A stretch of DNA of 36,031 nucleotides from the NCBI RefSeq assembly GCF_001039355.2, contig NW_019775387.1, forward strand, positions 128,162 through 164,192, read 5' to 3'. Origin of the DNA: Lingula anatina (taxonomy: Eukaryota > Brachiopoda > Lingulata > Lingulida > Lingulidae). The position numbers and the translations under genes are program-made. The number at the start of each line of letters is the position of its first letter. The first letter of the stretch is position 1. Positions 32,852 to 36,031 of the stretch are shown here, piece after piece. Below the pieces are notes generated by a model. It made no database searches, was not told the DNA's origin, and worked only from the letters and a program-made list of their open reading frames with translations.

Positions 32852-32857
32852 TTTATT
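32852..32857 (-). terminator. RPS17 polyadenylation signal
   Basis: AATAAA on the minus strand about 46 nt after the RPS17 stop, consistent with the short 3' UTRs of ribosomal protein mRNAs. A second AATAAA overlaps the stop codon itself (CAATAAAC) and is probably too close. Confidence 0.6.
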
Positions 32858-32902
32858 TTTTCTTTTTTTAAAGTATGATACTTTGTACAAAATGTCCAGA
32901 GT

Positions 32903-35278
<2,376 letters not shown>

Positions 35279-35295
35279 TTTGGCTTCGGGAGCAC

Positions 35296-35304
35296 GGAAA
35301 AGAG
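35296..35304 (-). promoter_or_regulatory. 5'TOP-like start of RPS17 mRNA
   Basis: The minus strand reads GGTCTCTTTTCCGTGC 18-26 nt before the ATG. A C followed by a pyrimidine run (CTCTTTTCC) fits the terminal oligopyrimidine start of ribosomal protein mRNAs, which places translation under TOR/LARP1 control in animals. The transcription start at the first C is inferred. Confidence 0.6.
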
Positions 35305-36031
35305 ACCTGTTCGCACAAAATTATTGCTGATGTGCGATTGGCTAAAATCATTACTACCAAGACGATCCAAATCCAGAGTTTGTGCGCCTTGTACACAGAT
35401 TGTTCAGTAATATTTCTTTCTGTGCTCATTTTTGTAGGCTACTGTGAGATATTATGCTCAGAAACGACACCATCCAGCTTGTCTCTGGTAGAAAGTAGTG
35501 TGTAGGCAAGCAATAACAAATGAGCACGCTCCAGCCACAACTCCAAGCACATTCTAACCTACTGTACATGTAGCTGGAGAGTAGGCCAACGTACTGTACG
35601 GTACGTGTGATAAGGGAGGTGCCGGTACATGTACATGTACTGCACGCACCTAACTTTGCACACTGCTGAAAACCGTTGACTGGAACAATAATAGTCAGAG
35701 AGTGAGAGATTTTTGGGAAGATTTTTGGTGGACCAGCATATCTTCAATGTAAATCTATATATTTGTGTTAAAAAATAATAATATTTTAATAAAAGAAAGA
35801 ATTAAAAAATAAACGACGTCTTCTTATCAAACATCCCTTTTCGACTTTTAAATCAACGGGTTTAATTAATATACCAGATTAAGTCAAATCTATTAAGGGA
35901 GAATGGATTCTGCGAAAAATTAAAATTCGTTTGAAAAGCAAATCAATAATCAGGTCGGGGTGGGGTGGGGGTGGAGACGAGTTGTGCGTTGGTCACGAAT
36001 AATTCACGAGGGTTGGTGGGAATGGAAAAGT
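35305..36031. other. RPS17 upstream region
   Basis: No gene recognised. It contains a 16-bp palindrome GTACATGTACATGTAC at 35625-35640 with related GTAC motifs nearby, and a G-rich tract (GGGGTGGGGTGGGGGTGG) at 35957-35974. The RPS17 promoter must lie at its left end. Confidence 0.5.

Larger units (their letters stand above)
31186..32902. other. Convergent CSPG4/RPS17 region (3' UTRs)
   Basis: Noncoding, AT-rich. Plus-strand AATAAA signals at 31311-31316, 31758-31763 and 32082-32087 could give CSPG4 3' UTRs of about 0.15, 0.6 or 0.9 kb. RPS17 signals lie at the right end. No gene is recognisable. Confidence 0.6.

Noticed and set aside
35957-35974. G-quadruplex upstream of RPS17
   Set aside because: Only three runs of three or more G are present; a stable three-tetrad structure is not supported.

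Overview
The window is a piece of nuclear DNA from a bilaterian animal. It is AT-rich, with many short exons, GT-AG introns of about 0.1-4 kb, and no operons or bacterial-type genes. Five conserved animal genes account for almost all coding sequence. Compact introns, AT-rich noncoding DNA and many TACATGTA-type palindromes suggest a marine invertebrate, perhaps a lophotrochozoan such as a mollusc; the species assignment is only inference. Layout from left to right: (1) the 5' three quarters of PIGG (GPI ethanolamine phosphate transferase 2) on the minus strand, running off the left edge; (2) KRI1, a ribosome-biogenesis factor, on the plus strand with 18 coding exons, head-to-head with PIGG across a promoter region with ETS-like sites; (3) an MPV17L2-type mitochondrial inner-membrane protein on the minus strand, tail-to-tail with KRI1; (4) CSPG4 (NG2), a very large transmembrane proteoglycan core protein on the plus strand, head-to-head with MPV17L2; (5) RPS17 (eS17) on the minus strand, tail-to-tail with CSPG4. 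All exon joins below were read by hand from splice sites, frame and similarity to the vertebrate proteins, and reading frames close for all five genes. The genes do not form a pathway. Three are housekeeping functions (GPI anchor decoration, 40S assembly, 40S ribosomal protein), one is mitochondrial and one is a cell-surface adhesion/signalling receptor. The clearest unusual feature is in the MPV17L2-type gene: its second coding exon exists as two diverged tandem copies (17383-17544 and 17029-17193) with identical phases. This is the expected architecture of mutually exclusive alternative exons that would swap one membrane-hairpin segment. Other points of interest are a palindromic MITE-like element with 23-bp terminal inverted repeats in a PIGG intron, a GC-AG intron in KRI1, a possible intronic polyadenylation site in CSPG4 that would give a secreted ectodomain, two small dispersed repeat families around KRI1, and an RPS17 first coding exon consisting only of the ATG behind a 5'TOP-like start. 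No RNA genes, CRISPR arrays or intact transposase genes were seen.
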